Shown here: one piece after another, positions 34,059 to 46,100 of the stretch
How the letters are laid out: each line of letters opens with the position of its first letter
How positions within the stretch are numbered: position 1 is the first letter of the stretch
NCBI RefSeq assembly: GCF_900105195.1
Contig: NZ_FNRX01000002.1
Coordinates: 3,038,001 to 3,102,000 of the forward strand
DNA: 64,000 nucleotides
Source of the DNA: Rhodococcus pyridinivorans
Lineage (GTDB): Bacteria; Actinomycetota; Actinomycetes; Mycobacteriales; Mycobacteriaceae
Direction of reading: 5' to 3'
The notes under the pieces: model-generated
Told to the model about the DNA's origin: nothing
What the model saw: only the letters and a program-made list of their open reading frames with translations
Database searches by the model: none
Program-made: the position numbers and the translations under genes

Positions 34059-35108
34059 TCAGGAGTCCTCGTCGGACGTTCCGGGGTCGTGCACCCCGTC
34101 GAAGGCGTCGAGCAGGCGTTGCGCGGCGAGTGCGGCGGTCAGCGAACCGTCGCGCACCCCGGCCTCGACGTCCTTGCGGATCGCCCGCACGCGCGGGGAG
34201 GTCTCGAGACGACGCAACAGCTGGTCGTGCACCATCGTCCACGTCCAGTCCACCTGCTGACGGCGCCGGTTCTCGTCGAACATGCCCGCCTCGGTGAGCA
34301 CTTTCTTGTGCTCGAGCACGGTATCCCAGAAGGTGTCCAGACCATTGCCGGTCATGCCGCTCATGGTGATCACCGGTGGCTTCCAGATCGCGTCGTGCGG
34401 ATGCACCATGCGCATCGCGCCGGCGAGTTCGCGGGCGGCGACCCGCGCGTCGCGTTCGAACTCCCCGTCGGCCTTGTTGACGGCAACGAGGTCGGCGAGT
34501 TCGAGCACGCCCTTCTTGATGCCCTGCAGCTGGTCGCCGGTGCGGGCCAAGGTCAGGAAGCAGAAGGTGTCGACCATGTTCGCGACGGTCACCTCGGACT
34601 GTCCGACACCGACGGTCTCGACGAGGATCACGTCGAAACCGGCAGCCTCGAGCAGCACCATCGTCTCGCGGGTGGCCTTCGCGACCCCGCCGAGCGTGCC
34701 GGCCGAGGGCGACGGGCGGATGTAGGCGTCCCGCTGCACCGCGAGCCGCGCCATCCGTGTCTTGTCGCCGAGGATCGAACCACCCGTGCGGGTCGACGAC
34801 GGGTCGACGGCCAGCACCGCGACCCGATGCCCCTGCTCGAGCAGATGCATGCCGAGCGCGTCGATGAAGGTCGACTTGCCGACACCGGGCACACCGGTGA
34901 TACCGACACGAATCGCGTTGCCCGCGTTGGGAAGCAGGCGCAGCAGCAACTGCTGCGCCCGCTCCCGATGGTCGTCGCGGGTCGACTCGACCAACGTGAT
35001 GGCCCGCGCGAGGCCGGCCCGCTCGTTGGCGAGCACGGCCTCGGCGAGGGCGTCGACGTCGATCTGCCGTCGGCGGGTCTGCGCGGCGCCGACCGAGGAG
35101 TCGCTCAT
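34059..35108 (-). CDS. meaB: Methylmalonyl-CoA mutase-associated GTPase MeaB
   Basis: 349 aa, G3E-type P-loop GTPase that gates cobalamin delivery to methylmalonyl-CoA mutase and protects it from inactivation. P-loop VGITGVPGVGKSTFIDALG (about 68), the base-2 region VLAVDPSSTRTGGSILGDKT, DVILVETVGVGQSE (Walker B-like, about 157) and the guanine motif ADLVAVNKADGE (NKAD, about 207) are all present. It follows mutB with a 7-nt gap in the same operon, the classical context. Confidence 0.96.
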   Translation of the reverse strand: MSDSSVGAAQTRRRQIDVDALAEAVLANERAGLARAITLVESTRDDHRERAQQLLLRLLPNAGNAIRVGITGVPGVGKSTFIDALGMHLLEQGHRVAVLAVDPSSTRTGGSILGDKTRMARLAVQRDAYIRPSPSAGTLGGVAKATRETMVLLEAAGFDVILVETVGVGQSEVTVANMVDTFCFLTLARTGDQLQGIKKGVLELADLVAVNKADGEFERDARVAARELAGAMRMVHPHDAIWKPPVITMSGMTGNGLDTFWDTVLEHKKVLTEAGMFDENRRRQQVDWTWTMVHDQLLRRLETSPRVRAIRKDVEAGVRDGSLTAALAAQRLLDAFDGVHDPGTSDEDS

Positions 35109-35115
35109 GCCGACG

Positions 35116-37362
35116 TCAGCCTCCGAGGTGGTGGCCGAGCTGCGCGGCGAGCTTGGTCAGCAGACCGGTCGCCGCATCCGCGATCACGGTTCCGGGCGGG
35201 AAGATCGCCGCCGCACCCGCCGCGTAGAGCTCGTCGAAGTCGCCCGGCGGGATGACACCACCGACGACGATCATGATGTCCTCGCGGCCCACCTCGGCCA
35301 GCGCCTGCTTGAGGGCAGGGACCAGCGTCAGGTGACCCGCGGCCAACGACGACACGCCGACGACGTGCACGTCGTTGTCGGCCGCCTGCTGGGCGACCTC
35401 TTCGGGGGTCTGGAACAGCGGTCCCACGTCGACGTCGAATCCGAGGTCGGCGAAGGCCGTGGCGATCACCTTCTGGCCTCGGTCGTGACCGTCCTGGCCC
35501 ATCTTCGCGACGAGGATGCGGGGGCGACGACCCTCCTCCTCGGCGAACTTCTCGACCAGTTCGGTTGCGGCGGTGATGTTGGTGGCCTTGCCGGCCTCGT
35601 CGCGGTACACGCCGCTGATCGTACGGATCTCGGCCTGGTGGCGGCCGTAGACCTTCTCCAGGGCGTCCGAGATCTCACCGACGGTGGCCTTCGCGCGGGC
35701 CGCGTCGATGGCCAGCGCGAGCAGATTGTTGTCGAGACCCTGGCTCTGCGCACCGGCGGCGCGGGTGAGCGCGTCGAGGGCGGCGCGGGTGGCCTCCTCG
35801 TCCCGGTCGGCGCGCAGTTGCTCGAGCTTGGCCAGCTGCTCGGCCCGCACACGCGAGTTCTCGACCTTGAGGACCTCGATCTCGTGGTCCTCGGTCACCT
35901 GGTACTTGTTGACGCCGATGACGGGCTGACGACCGGAGTCGATGCGCGCCTGGGTGCGGGCGGCCGCCTCCTCGATGCGCAGCTTCGGGATGCCCTCCGA
36001 GATCGCCTGCGCCATACCGCCGGCGGCCTCGACCTCGGCGATGTGGGCGCGGGCCTTGTCGGCCAGCTCGTGGGTGAGCCACTCGACGTAGTGCGAGCCG
36101 CCCCACGGGTCGATGGGCCGCGTGGTGCCCGACTCCTGCTGCAGCAGCAGCTGGGTGTTGCGGGCGATGCGCGCCGAGAAGTCGGTGGGCAGTGCCAGCG
36201 CCTCGTCGAGCGCGTTGGTGTGCAGCGACTGGGTGTGGCCCTGGGTCGCGGCCATCGCCTCGACGCACGTGCGGGCGACGTTGTTGAAGACGTCCTGTGC
36301 GGTGAGCGACCAGCCGGAGGTCTGCGAGTGGGTGCGCAGCGATTTCGACTTCGGGTTCTTCGCCCCGAACTTCTCGACGAGCTCGCTCCACAGCAGGCGA
36401 CCTGCGCGCAGCTTCGCGACCTCCATGAAGAAGTTCATGCCGATCGCCCAGAAGAACGACAGGCGCGGCGCGAACTTGTCGACGTCCATGCCGGCGTCGA
36501 GTCCGGCGCGGATGTACTCCATGCCGTCCGCGAGGGTGTACGCGAGCTCGAGGTCGGCCGTCGCGCCGGCTTCCTGGATGTGGTAGCCGGAGATCGAGAT
36601 CGAGTTGAAGCGCGGCATCTTCGCCGAGGTGTACGCGAAGATGTCGGAGATGATCCGCATCGACGGCTTCGGCGGGTAGATGTAGGTGTTGCGGACCATG
36701 AACTCCTTCAGAATGTCGTTCTGGATGGTTCCGGCCAGCTGCTCGGGCTTGACGCCCTGCTCCTCCGCCGCCACGACGTACAGCGCCAGGATCGGCAGTA
36801 CCGCGCCGTTCATGGTCATCGACACCGACACCTGCGACAGATCGATGCCGTCGAATAGCTGACGCATGTCGAGGATCGAGTCGATCGCGACACCGGCCAT
36901 ACCGACGTCACCCTGTACACGCGGGTGATCGGAGTCGTAGCCGCGGTGCGTGGCCAGGTCGAAGGCCACCGACAGGCCCTTCTGACCGGCGGCGAGGTTG
37001 CGCCGGTAGAAGGCGTTGGACTCGGCGGCGGTGGAGAAGCCGGCGTACTGCCGGATGGTCCACGGCTGGTTCACGTACATCGTCGGGTACGGCCCGCGCA
37101 CGAACGGGGCCAGACCCGGGTAGCTGCCGAGCGGGTAGCCCTCGGCGACGACGGCGTCGCGGTCGGCCTTGGTGTAGACCGGCTTGACGTCGATGCCCTC
37201 GGGCGTCGACCACACGACGTCTTCGGTGCTGTAGTTGTTCGCCTCGGCGACGGACTCGACGAGCGCGGCGGCCTGCTCCGCGGTGGGAGCGGTGGGCGCC
37301 GGCGCAGCCGGGTCCGTCAACGGGACGTCGGCGAAGCTGCCGATTTCGTGTTCGATGCTCAC
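35116..37362 (-). CDS. mutB: Methylmalonyl-CoA mutase, large (catalytic) subunit
   Basis: 748 aa, adenosylcobalamin-dependent isomerase interconverting (R)-methylmalonyl-CoA and succinyl-CoA in propionate, odd-chain fatty acid and branched-chain amino acid metabolism. The N-terminal TIM barrel has [20 protein letters not shown] (CoA/substrate contacts, about 88). The C-terminal B12 domain has the cobalt-ligand motif [14 protein letters not shown] (D-x-H-x2-G, about 618), [10 protein letters not shown] and [13 protein letters not shown] 37362 directly follows the mutA stop (TAAGTG). Complete, and paired with mutA and meaB. Confidence 0.97.
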   Translation of the reverse strand: MSIEHEIGSFADVPLTDPAAPAPTAPTAEQAAALVESVAEANNYSTEDVVWSTPEGIDVKPVYTKADRDAVVAEGYPLGSYPGLAPFVRGPYPTMYVNQPWTIRQYAGFSTAAESNAFYRRNLAAGQKGLSVAFDLATHRGYDSDHPRVQGDVGMAGVAIDSILDMRQLFDGIDLSQVSVSMTMNGAVLPILALYVVAAEEQGVKPEQLAGTIQNDILKEFMVRNTYIYPPKPSMRIISDIFAYTSAKMPRFNSISISGYHIQEAGATADLELAYTLADGMEYIRAGLDAGMDVDKFAPRLSFFWAIGMNFFMEVAKLRAGRLLWSELVEKFGAKNPKSKSLRTHSQTSGWSLTAQDVFNNVARTCVEAMAATQGHTQSLHTNALDEALALPTDFSARIARNTQLLLQQESGTTRPIDPWGGSHYVEWLTHELADKARAHIAEVEAAGGMAQAISEGIPKLRIEEAAARTQARIDSGRQPVIGVNKYQVTEDHEIEVLKVENSRVRAEQLAKLEQLRADRDEEATRAALDALTRAAGAQSQGLDNNLLALAIDAARAKATVGEISDALEKVYGRHQAEIRTISGVYRDEAGKATNITAATELVEKFAEEEGRRPRILVAKMGQDGHDRGQKVIATAFADLGFDVDVGPLFQTPEEVAQQAADNDVHVVGVSSLAAGHLTLVPALKQALAEVGREDIMIVVGGVIPPGDFDELYAAGAAAIFPPGTVIADAATGLLTKLAAQLGHHLGG

Positions 37363-39228
37363 TTACGCTCCCAGAGTGTTCAGCAGGTCGGTGAGGGCGG
37401 CGACGGCGTCGATGCGCGCGGTGAGGAAGCCGTCCGGACGATCGTCCCCCTGCGCGTCCTTCACGGCCTTCTCGGGTCCGGCCAGCAGCACCGTCGTGAT
37501 CCCCGCCGCACGCAGCGCAGAGGTGGCCGTACCGGCCTGCTCGCCGTAGCGGGTGTCAGTGCCGCACAGCACGGCGACGGACGTTCCGGTGTCGCCCACC
37601 AGGGACGACAGGTCGGCGTCGAGATCGAGCGGTCCGGGATTGACCGCTTCGATGCCACCGGCGGCGAGCAGGTTCGTCGCGAAGGTCGCCCGTACGTTGT
37701 GTTCGGCGATCGGCCCGAGCGGGGCGAGCAGCACCCGCGGGCGGGCACCGTGCGAGGCCAGGTAGGCATCCGAGCGGTCGCGCAGCGCCTCGAACGGTGC
37801 GGCGTACCGCGCGGCGGACGCGCCGGCCTCGGCGACACCGACCGGCAGCGGCTTCTCGGCCAGGTTCGGGAACTCGTTGACCCCGGTCACCGAGAACGTG
37901 CGGTGCGCGATGTCGGACTCGCGGCGGGCACGCGTCTGCGCGACACGCTCGGCGATCAGCCCTGCCTCGAGAGCGGCGCGGTAACCACCGGCCGCCTCGA
38001 TCTCCTGGAAGAAGCCCCATGCCTTCTCTGCGATCTGCGCGGTCAGTTCCTCGACGTACCAGGAACCGGCGGCGGGATCGAGAACGCGCCCGAGGTTGGA
38101 CTCCTCGAGCAGCAGCAGCTGGGTGTTGCGGGCGATCCGGGCGGAGAACGCCTCGGACACCTCGAGCACACCGGCCGGCAGTGCGGAGTCGAACGGCAGG
38201 ACCGTGACGGCGTCGGCGCCACCGACACCCGCGCCGAACGCAGCGAGGGTCGTGCGCAGCATGTTCACCCACGGATCGCGCTGGGCCATCATCGCCGCGG
38301 AGGTCACGGCGTGCTGCGGAGCGTTGCCGGCCTCGGGGGCACCGGCGACCTGGGCGACGCGCGCCCACACCTGACGACCCGCGCGGAACTTGGCGATGGT
38401 CTGGAACTGGTCGTCGGTCGCGGCGAGACGGAACTCGAGCTGACCGAGCGCGGCCGCAACGGGAACCCCGGCGTCGACGAGTGCTCGCACATAATCGAGG
38501 CCGGCGGCGATCGCGGCACCGAGTTCTTCGGCGTCGGACGAACCGGCGTTGTGGAAGGCGGTGCCGTCCACGGTGAGGGCACGCACCGCTTCGGTGCGGT
38601 CGGCGGCGGCCCGTGCCAGTTCGACGGCCTCGTCGAGAGATACGTCGGGACGCTCGGAGAACGCGCTGGTGAGCGGCGCTGCACCGAGGAAGATGCGCAC
38701 GGCGGCGCGGTCCTCGATATCGGTGCGGTTGTCGAGCACGGAGTACACGGCGGTGGTCGCTGCGACCGCGTCGGCACCGGCGTCGAGACGGACCGGCGCG
38801 AGGTCGAGGAGCACACCGTTGAGCGCGGTGTCGAGCGCGTCCACGGGGACCGCGCCGGCGCCGAGACCGAGCCACACCGAGCTGACGCCGTTGTTCAGCG
38901 CGTCGAGGATGCGCTCGTTGACCGAGGCCGCGTCGGTGCCGGTGAACCGGACGTCGACGAGCCAGCCGGTGTTGACGTCGCGCGTGGACGAGCCGCCGCG
39001 GACGAACGGGAACTCACCGGGCAGCGGCGCTTCGTCGCGCTCGTCGCGGACGCCGTACAGCGGCGCGACGGTGACGTCGTCGTAGGTCGTGGTCTCGAGC
39101 AGACGCTGCGGCTCGGGTCCGAGTTCGGCCGGGTCGACACGTCGGGACTTGGCCAGCACCCCCGCCACCGCGTCCTGCCACTGCGCATATGCGCGCGCGG
39201 CATCCTCGGCTTCTGCAGCTAATGACAC
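37363..39228 (-). CDS. mutA: Methylmalonyl-CoA mutase, small subunit
   Basis: 621 aa, the non-catalytic partner of MutB. It shares the barrel ([40 protein letters not shown]) but the position of the B12 motif reads APLGPIAEHNVRATFAT, without D-x-H-x2-G, as expected for a small subunit that does not bind cobalamin. Start GTG 39228 has AGGAGG 7 nt upstream. It is the first gene of mutA-mutB-meaB; an inverted repeat about 60-90 nt upstream may be its operator. Confidence 0.95.
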   Translation of the reverse strand: MSLAAEAEDAARAYAQWQDAVAGVLAKSRRVDPAELGPEPQRLLETTTYDDVTVAPLYGVRDERDEAPLPGEFPFVRGGSSTRDVNTGWLVDVRFTGTDAASVNERILDALNNGVSSVWLGLGAGAVPVDALDTALNGVLLDLAPVRLDAGADAVAATTAVYSVLDNRTDIEDRAAVRIFLGAAPLTSAFSERPDVSLDEAVELARAAADRTEAVRALTVDGTAFHNAGSSDAEELGAAIAAGLDYVRALVDAGVPVAAALGQLEFRLAATDDQFQTIAKFRAGRQVWARVAQVAGAPEAGNAPQHAVTSAAMMAQRDPWVNMLRTTLAAFGAGVGGADAVTVLPFDSALPAGVLEVSEAFSARIARNTQLLLLEESNLGRVLDPAAGSWYVEELTAQIAEKAWGFFQEIEAAGGYRAALEAGLIAERVAQTRARRESDIAHRTFSVTGVNEFPNLAEKPLPVGVAEAGASAARYAAPFEALRDRSDAYLASHGARPRVLLAPLGPIAEHNVRATFATNLLAAGGIEAVNPGPLDLDADLSSLVGDTGTSVAVLCGTDTRYGEQAGTATSALRAAGITTVLLAGPEKAVKDAQGDDRPDGFLTARIDAVAALTDLLNTLGA

Positions 39229-39290
39229 GGGCGATTCCTCCTACTGCGGGTTTGCAGGCTTTGTACGGACGGCGTTGTCGGCCGGAGGTG

Positions 39291-39316
39291 GGCAACCTCG
39301 AAATGGGTAGGTTGCC
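39291..39316. promoter_or_regulatory. Operator-like inverted repeat upstream of mutA
   Basis: GGCAACCT and AGGTTGCC form perfect 8-bp arms separated by 10 nt, centred about 75 nt upstream of the mutA GTG. The geometry (18-nt centre-to-centre) suits a dimeric regulator of the methylmalonyl-CoA operon. No regulator gene is in the window next to it. Confidence 0.45.
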
Positions 39317-39383
39317 TTCGGTGTGATGCTATCCCCGCACATCGCGCGATCGTTGTGGGGATCACCACAGTTTTTCTAGCGCT

Positions 39384-39415
39384 CGATAACGACGTCCTCG
39401 ATCGGAACGTTATCG
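39384..39415. promoter_or_regulatory. Second inverted repeat in the mutA/DedA-like divergent region
   Basis: CGATAACG and CGTTATCG, perfect 8-bp arms with a 16-nt spacer, ending 28 nt before the plus-strand ATG 39444. It may be an operator or a 5'-UTR hairpin of the DedA-like gene. Confidence 0.35.
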
Positions 39416-39443
39416 TGCCGCCTTCGTCACTCTGCTCGCGGGG

Positions 39444-40178
39444 ATGCAAGAGACCGCCCGGCCGGTAGTGTGGACGCTCGTGACGAGGCTTGCCGCAGAC
39501 CGCAGAGTGCTCGGCATCCTGGGCCTGGTGGCGGCTCTCGTCGTCGTAGCTCTCGTGGTGCCGCATCCGACGATCGCCCAGATCCGGGAGTGGTCGGAAT
39601 CGGTGCACGGCCCGGCAATTGTCCTGGCGTTCTTCGCCGTCCACGCCCTGGTCACGATCGCCCCGATTCCGCGCACGGTGTTCACTCTCAGCGCCGGCGT
39701 GCTGTTCGGCAGTGCCGTCGGTATCGGCGTGACGGTCGCCGCCTCCACGGTCAGCGCCGTCCTGGCGTTCCTGCTCGTGCGGGCCGTCGGACGCAAGGCC
39801 GTGGAATCGCGCCTCACGCACCCGGCGGCGAAAGCGATCGATCTGCGGCTGGCACGCCGCGGATGGCTCGCGGTCGGCTCCCTGCGGCTGATCGCCGCCG
39901 CCCCGTTCTTCGTCGTGAACTGTTGCTGCGCCGTCTCGGCGGTCCGTCTCGTCCCCTACACACTCGCGACGGTCGTGGGCATCCTGCCGGGCACCGTGGC
40001 GGTCGTACTCCTCGGCGACGCCCTGACCGGGCAGACCGATCCGCGGCTGATGGTGATCACCGGGGTGTGCATCGCGCTCGGTCTCGCCGGGCTGTTGCTC
40101 GAGGCTCGACTCCCCGAGCCCGCCGGTTCGGCGCTCGACGCCGTCGTCGAGCCGGATCAGGATCCGGCGACGAGATAG
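39444..40178 (+). CDS. TVP38/TMEM64 (DedA-like, SNARE-associated) membrane protein
   Basis: 244 aa with five to six hydrophobic segments. The family block [21 protein letters not shown] (about 71) is followed by [36 protein letters not shown] and [18 protein letters not shown]. Homologues are flippase-like or proton-coupled lipid-related transporters. Its last 22 nt overlap the end of the convergent NRPS gene, so no terminator can separate them. The start ATG 39444 has only a weak ribosome site (CGGGG). Confidence 0.88.
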   Translation: MQETARPVVWTLVTRLAADRRVLGILGLVAALVVVALVVPHPTIAQIREWSESVHGPAIVLAFFAVHALVTIAPIPRTVFTLSAGVLFGSAVGIGVTVAASTVSAVLAFLLVRAVGRKAVESRLTHPAAKAIDLRLARRGWLAVGSLRLIAAAPFFVVNCCCAVSAVRLVPYTLATVVGILPGTVAVVLLGDALTGQTDPRLMVITGVCIALGLAGLLLEARLPEPAGSALDAVVEPDQDPATR

Positions 40179-43100
40179 TCGGCCAGAATCGGGCCGAGGA
40201 CGGCGAGCGCGGCCGGGGTCATCATCTCCAGATGGTCGCAGTCGATCGTGTGCTCGGTGATCGTGCCGGACACCCACGGCCGCCACAGGGCCGGTGACGC
40301 ACCGTCGTCCGTGCCGAGCGATCGCGCCGCGGCGACGAACAGCAGGTCGCCGTCGAAACATCGCAGGTCGAGCGTCGGCGCGGCCCGATGGACGTGCGCA
40401 TAGGCCGTGAGGATCCGCTCCAGGTCGGCGGTGGACAGTCCGGTCTCGTGCCCGAGACTGCGGTTCACCGCGTCGAGCAGCTGCTCGGAGGTCATCTCGT
40501 CCGGCGTCGCGTGAGGCAGTTCGATGCCCAGTCCCGCCAGCAGCTCCGCGTGGGTGTGGGCACGCCGCTCGCGTTCGAGCGGGTAGTAATCGAGGACGAC
40601 CAGGTCGACGGTCTCCCCCGCGGCGCGCAGTTCGACACCCATGTGGTGGGCGATCAGTCCGCCCTGGGACCAGCCGAGCACGGTGTAGGGACCTTGCGGT
40701 TGCACGGCCCGCATCTCCTCGACGTAGCGGTGCGCCAGTTCGGCGGGCGTCGCGTCGAGGGGTCCGCCCGAGAGGTACGGCAGTTGCAGCCCGTACACCG
40801 GCCGATCCGGCAGGTGGCGCAGCAGTCCCGCGTACACCCAGGACAAGCCGATCGCGGGATGTACGCAGAACACCGGTGGGCGGTGACCGTGCCCTCGCAG
40901 GGGGATCAGCACATCGAACATGCCGGTCGTCGGAGCAGTGGTCGCCGTCGGCTCGTCGAGGCGATCCGCGAGGCCGGCCGGTGTGGGGTCGAGGAAGACC
41001 AGGGACAGGGGAACTTCCCGGCCCAGCTCGCTGCGCAGCTTCGATGCCACGGCGGTCGCGGCGAGCGAGTTGCCGCCGAGGTCGAAGAAGTTGTCGTCGA
41101 TCCCGATCCGGTCGCGTTCGAGGACGGAGGCGAACGCGCGGGCCACGGCACCTTCGGTCGGTGTGCGCGGCGCCCGGTAGGCAGCCCCGACCGGCGCGGC
41201 CGCCGGTAACGCCGACCTGTCCACCTTCCCGCTCGGGGTGACGGGCAGGCCCGGTAGCACGACGATCACCGACGGGACCATGTACCGCGGCAGCCCGGTG
41301 GCCGCGAAATGCAGGATCTCGGGCGCCTCGATCGGAACGGTCCCGGTGGGCACCACATATCCGACCAGCCGGTCGCCGCTACCGTCGTCACGCACTACGA
41401 CCACGGCCTGGGCAACGGCCGGATGCCGGAGCAGTGCCGCCTCGACCTCCTCGAGCTCGATGCGCAGACCGCGCAGCTGGATCTGGAAGTCACTGCGCCC
41501 GACGTAGACGGGCTCGGCGCCCGCCGCGGTGCGGGTCCAGCGCATCAGGTCCCCCGTGCGGTACATCCGGCGCCCCGGTGCGCCGAGGGGGTCGGCGACG
41601 AAACGCGTCGCGGTCAGGCCGGGTTGGCCCGCATACCCTCGCGCCAGACCCGGTCCGGCGAGGTACAGCTCCCCCACCGCGCCGCCGGCGACGGGTTGCA
41701 GGTACGAGTCCAGCAGGTACTCGTCGAAACCGGGCATCGGCGGTCCCACGGTGGGATTCTCGCCGGGGACGAGCGGATCGAGCAGGTTCGACATCACCGT
41801 GGCCTCGCTCGGACCGTAGCCGTTGACCATGTGACGGCTCCGGGCCCACGTCTCCACCAGGGACGGCGGGCACGCCTCGCCACCGACGCTCACGAACGTC
41901 AGAGCCGGCAGCGCGTCCCGATCCAGCGTCGCCAGCACCGCGGGTGTGGTGTACAGGTGCGTGATCTCCTCGTCGGCGAGCACACGCTCGAGGTCGTCGC
42001 CGGCGGCGATACCGGGTGGCACCACGACGAGCCGCGCCCCGGCCGAGAACGCGACGATCGTCTCCAGCAACGAGGCATCGAACACCGGCAGCATCGCCTG
42101 CGCGACACGCGACTCGCGGTCGGCGACCGTCGAGAGCCGATCGACCAGCTCGGCGATACCGCGATGCGTCACGGTCACCGCCTTCGGCGTGCCCGTCGAT
42201 CCGGACGTGAAGATCACGTACGCCGTGTTGTCGGCGCGAACCGGCACGCGGCGGTTGATATCCGGCACCGGCGTTGCCGGCGCACCGTCGAGGTCGAGGT
42301 CCCGGACGGGCACGACGGATACCCCGTCGGGCACCGCCGGTTCGGGTCCGTCGACGAGCACGCAGAGCGGTGTGACCGTCCGGATCATCGCGGTGACGCG
42401 GTCGCGGGGTTGGTCGGGGTCGGCGGGCACGTAGACGGCACCGGCGCGGACGACGGCGAGCATCGCGACGACCCGCAGGAACGATCGCCGCATCGCCACC
42501 ACGATGGTGGTCTCCGGTACTGCTCCGCGGGAGACGAGCAGATGTGCGAGCCGCTCGACCCGCTCGTCCAGCTCCGCGTAGGTCCACTGCCTGCCCGCAT
42601 CGACGACGGCGACGGACTCCGGGGACCGTGACATCCAGTCGTCGAGGATCTCCGTCCACATCCGTGAAGGGGCGGTGCCAGGAGCGGACACGACCGGCAC
42701 CTCGTCCCCGAACCGGCGGAGGCGGCCGAGCGGCACCTCCGGCCGGTCGACGACGGCCTCGAGGACCTGGGCGACCTGCGACACGATCGCGTCGGCCGCG
42801 GCCCCGTCGAACAGGTCCGGACGGTAACTCAGTCGCAGCCGCAGCGCGTCGTCGACGTGTGCGATGAGGGTCAGCGGATAGTGGCCGGAATCGTGTCCGG
42901 TGACCTCGCGCACCTGCATGCCCGCGATGTCGACCGCGTCGGACAGAGCCGCACGGTCGACCGGATACGACTCGAACACCGTCAGGGTGTCGAACCCGGC
43001 GGCAGGTCCGGCGACCTGCTGGATTTCGGTGAGGCCGAGGTGATGCCGGTCGAGCAGCGCGGTCTGCTCGGCACGGATTCGCTCGACGAGCACGGCGAAC

Positions 43101-46100
43101 GTCTCGTACGGGTCGAGCCGAACCCGCACGGGAACCGTGTTGACGAACAGGCCGATCATCTCCTCGACCCCGTCGACCTCCGCGGGCCGCCCGGAGACGG
43201 TCGATCCGAACACGACGTCGCGCTGCGAGGTGAGCTTCGCCAGCACGATCCCCCACGCGACCTGCACCACCGTGCCGACGGTGAGTCCGCGGTCCCGGAC
43301 GAAGGCCTCCAGGCGCCGGATGTCCGCAGGATCGAGCGCCCGTGTGGTCTCCTCGGACAGGGCCTGCACGGAGGACTGCTCGGCGTCCGGGGCGACCAGC
43401 GTGGGCCGATCCGGACCGGCCAGATACCGCGACCAGGCGTCGCGCGCGGGCGCCGGGTCCTGCTGCACGAGCCACCGCACGTAGTCCCGGTAGGGACGTA
43501 CCGGCGGGAGAACCCCGGTGTCCGCCTCGGTGCCGTACAGCACGAGGAGTTCCTTCAGCAGCAACGGCGCCGACCAACCGTCGAGCAGGATGTGGTGGTT
43601 GGTGAACACCAGCCGGTGATCGTCCGGTCCCATCCTGATCAGGCTCAGGCGCACCAACGGTCCGTGCGCCGTGTCGAAACGCTGCGTCCGGTCCTCGGTC
43701 TCCAGTCGGACCAGTGCCACCACACGATCCTCGGGGTCCAGATCGCTCAGATCCCGCTCACACAACGGCAGTTCGACCGACGCCTGCACGACCTGCACGG
43801 GCGGGGACTCCCCGTCGAAGACGAAGTTCACCCGCAAGTTCGGATGCCGCGCCGCCAGGGCGGCCACCGCCCGCCGGAGGCGTCGCGGATCGACGACACC
43901 GCCCAGGTGCAGGGTCAGTTGCACCGTGTACGCGTCGATCGAATCGTTCCGGAGGGCATGGAACAGGAAGCCGGTCTGCAAGGGGGTGAGAGGCCACACG
44001 TCCTCGAGGCCGGGATAACGGCGCTCGAGCTCGTCGAGGCGCTCCTGGCTCAACGGGACCAGCGGCAGATCCGACGGGGTATGCCCTCCCGCGCCCGGTT
44101 CGGCGACGTGACGGGCGAGGCCGCTCAGCATGCGTCGCCACCGTTCGGCCAGATCCGACACCTCCGGGCGGGCGATGACCCCGGTCGCATAGGCGAGATC
44201 CGCGCGCAGCACCGGACCGTCAGCGGTGTCGACGACCATGGCGTTGACGGAGATCACCGCCGGTACCGGCTGAGCGGGATCGAGGCCACCGCCGAAGTCG
44301 ATGTCCGTGACGGCGTCCGGCAGCGTGCTCCGGCCGTGGAAGTTGAAGGCGAGCCGGGGTGCCGGCAGGGGTTCGAGCGCGGCGCGGCCCTCGTCGTCGA
44401 GATACCGCAGCATCCCGTATCCGATCCCGTGGTCGGGAACGGCACGCAGGTGTTCCTTGACGGTCTTGATCACGGTTCCCGCTGCGGTGCCGCCGCGTTC
44501 CACGGGCTCCACGTCGATACCGGTCAGGTCCAGTCGCACCGGATAGGCCGCGGTGAACCATCCGACCGTCCGGGACAGATCGGCTCCCGGCACGACCTGC
44601 TCCTCCCGGCCGTGCCCTTCCAACGCCACGAGCACCCGAGCGAGGTCGATCCCGCGCTCGGCGCGCTGCGCGACGACGGCTCCGGCCAGGGCTGCGAGGA
44701 GACCGTCCACGATGCTCCCGTGGAAGGCCACCGGGAGGACGCTCAGCAGCGCGGTGGTCGCGGGAGCGGGAACCTCGACGGTGACGGTGTCGACGGTGGC
44801 CCCGACGTCGACCGCGGGGTCCAGCTCTCTGGCGCCGAGCAGCGCATCCGGACCCGACAGGGTCGAGATCCAGAACGGTAGTTCGGCCGCGCGCGTGCCG
44901 CGGCGGGTGACCTCGACGAGACCGTGCGCCCAGCGGCGCATCGAGGTGCCCGTCGGTGCGGGATCCGGGTCGAGTCCGTGTTCGAGTCGAGCCGCCGCAG
45001 CAGCGAGGTCGCCCAGCAGGATCCGCCAGGAGACACCGTCGATCACGGCATGATGTGCCACGAGCAACAGCCGCGACGCGGGTCCCGCCTCGAATCGCAC
45101 CGCCTGCAACATCACTCCCCTGCCGGGATCCAACCGTCCGGTCGCGGCAGCGTGCTCGGCGGCGGCGATCGCGGTGAATTCGGGCCCCGTGAGGTCGTCG
45201 ACCCGGACGTGACGCAGGATCGACGACGCCGAGACGGATCCGATGGGCCGTGTCTCGAGATGCAGCGCGTCAGGCGTTCCGGGCTCCGCGTGGAGCCGCG
45301 CCCGCAGCATGTCATGCCGATCCACGACCGCCTGCAGGGCCGCGAGAAGGTCGGCCTCGCGGAGTCGATCCGGCAGCGGAACCGACACCGATTGGCAGAA
45401 GCCCGGATACGTTCGGCCGTGCCCGACCAGCCACCGCAGTATCGGGGTGAGCGGAACGTCGCCGACGCCACCACCCGGCAGTTCCTCGAGCGTCATCTCG
45501 GCCCGTCCGGCCAGGGTGACCGCCGCGGCAAGCGCTACAACGGTCTTGTGTTCGAACACATCTCGGGGCGAGAGCACCAGTCCCTCAGCTTTGGCCCGCG
45601 CGACCAGCTGGATCGACATGATCGAATCGCCGCCGAGAGCGAAGAACGAATCCTGTGTTCCCACCCGGTCGACGCCGAGCACGTCGGCGAACACCCGAGC
45701 GAGGGCCCGTTCGGTGTCGGTGGTCGGTGCGATGTAGCTGTCGCTCCGCGTCGCGACCTCCGGGGCCGGCAGCGCGCGGCGGTCGAGTTTGCCGTGCACC
45801 GTCACCGGCAGGTCGGCCATGTGGACGAACGCGGCCGGAACCATGTAGTCGGGCAACCGCTCTCGGACGAAGCGACGGACGTCGTCGAGTCGCTCCTCTG
45901 CGGCGGGGTCGTTGACATAGCGGGCGAGGCTGTCGATGTCATCGGCCGGACGGTACACATCGGTCAGCGCTGCATCGGCCTTGTCGTCCAGGTCGTCGCG
46001 GAAGACGATCACCTCCATCGATCCCGGTTCCTGCGACCACGTCACGGCGACCCGGTAGCCGAGTTCGGCGCCGAGCAGATCCAAGTCCGCAGGACCGATG

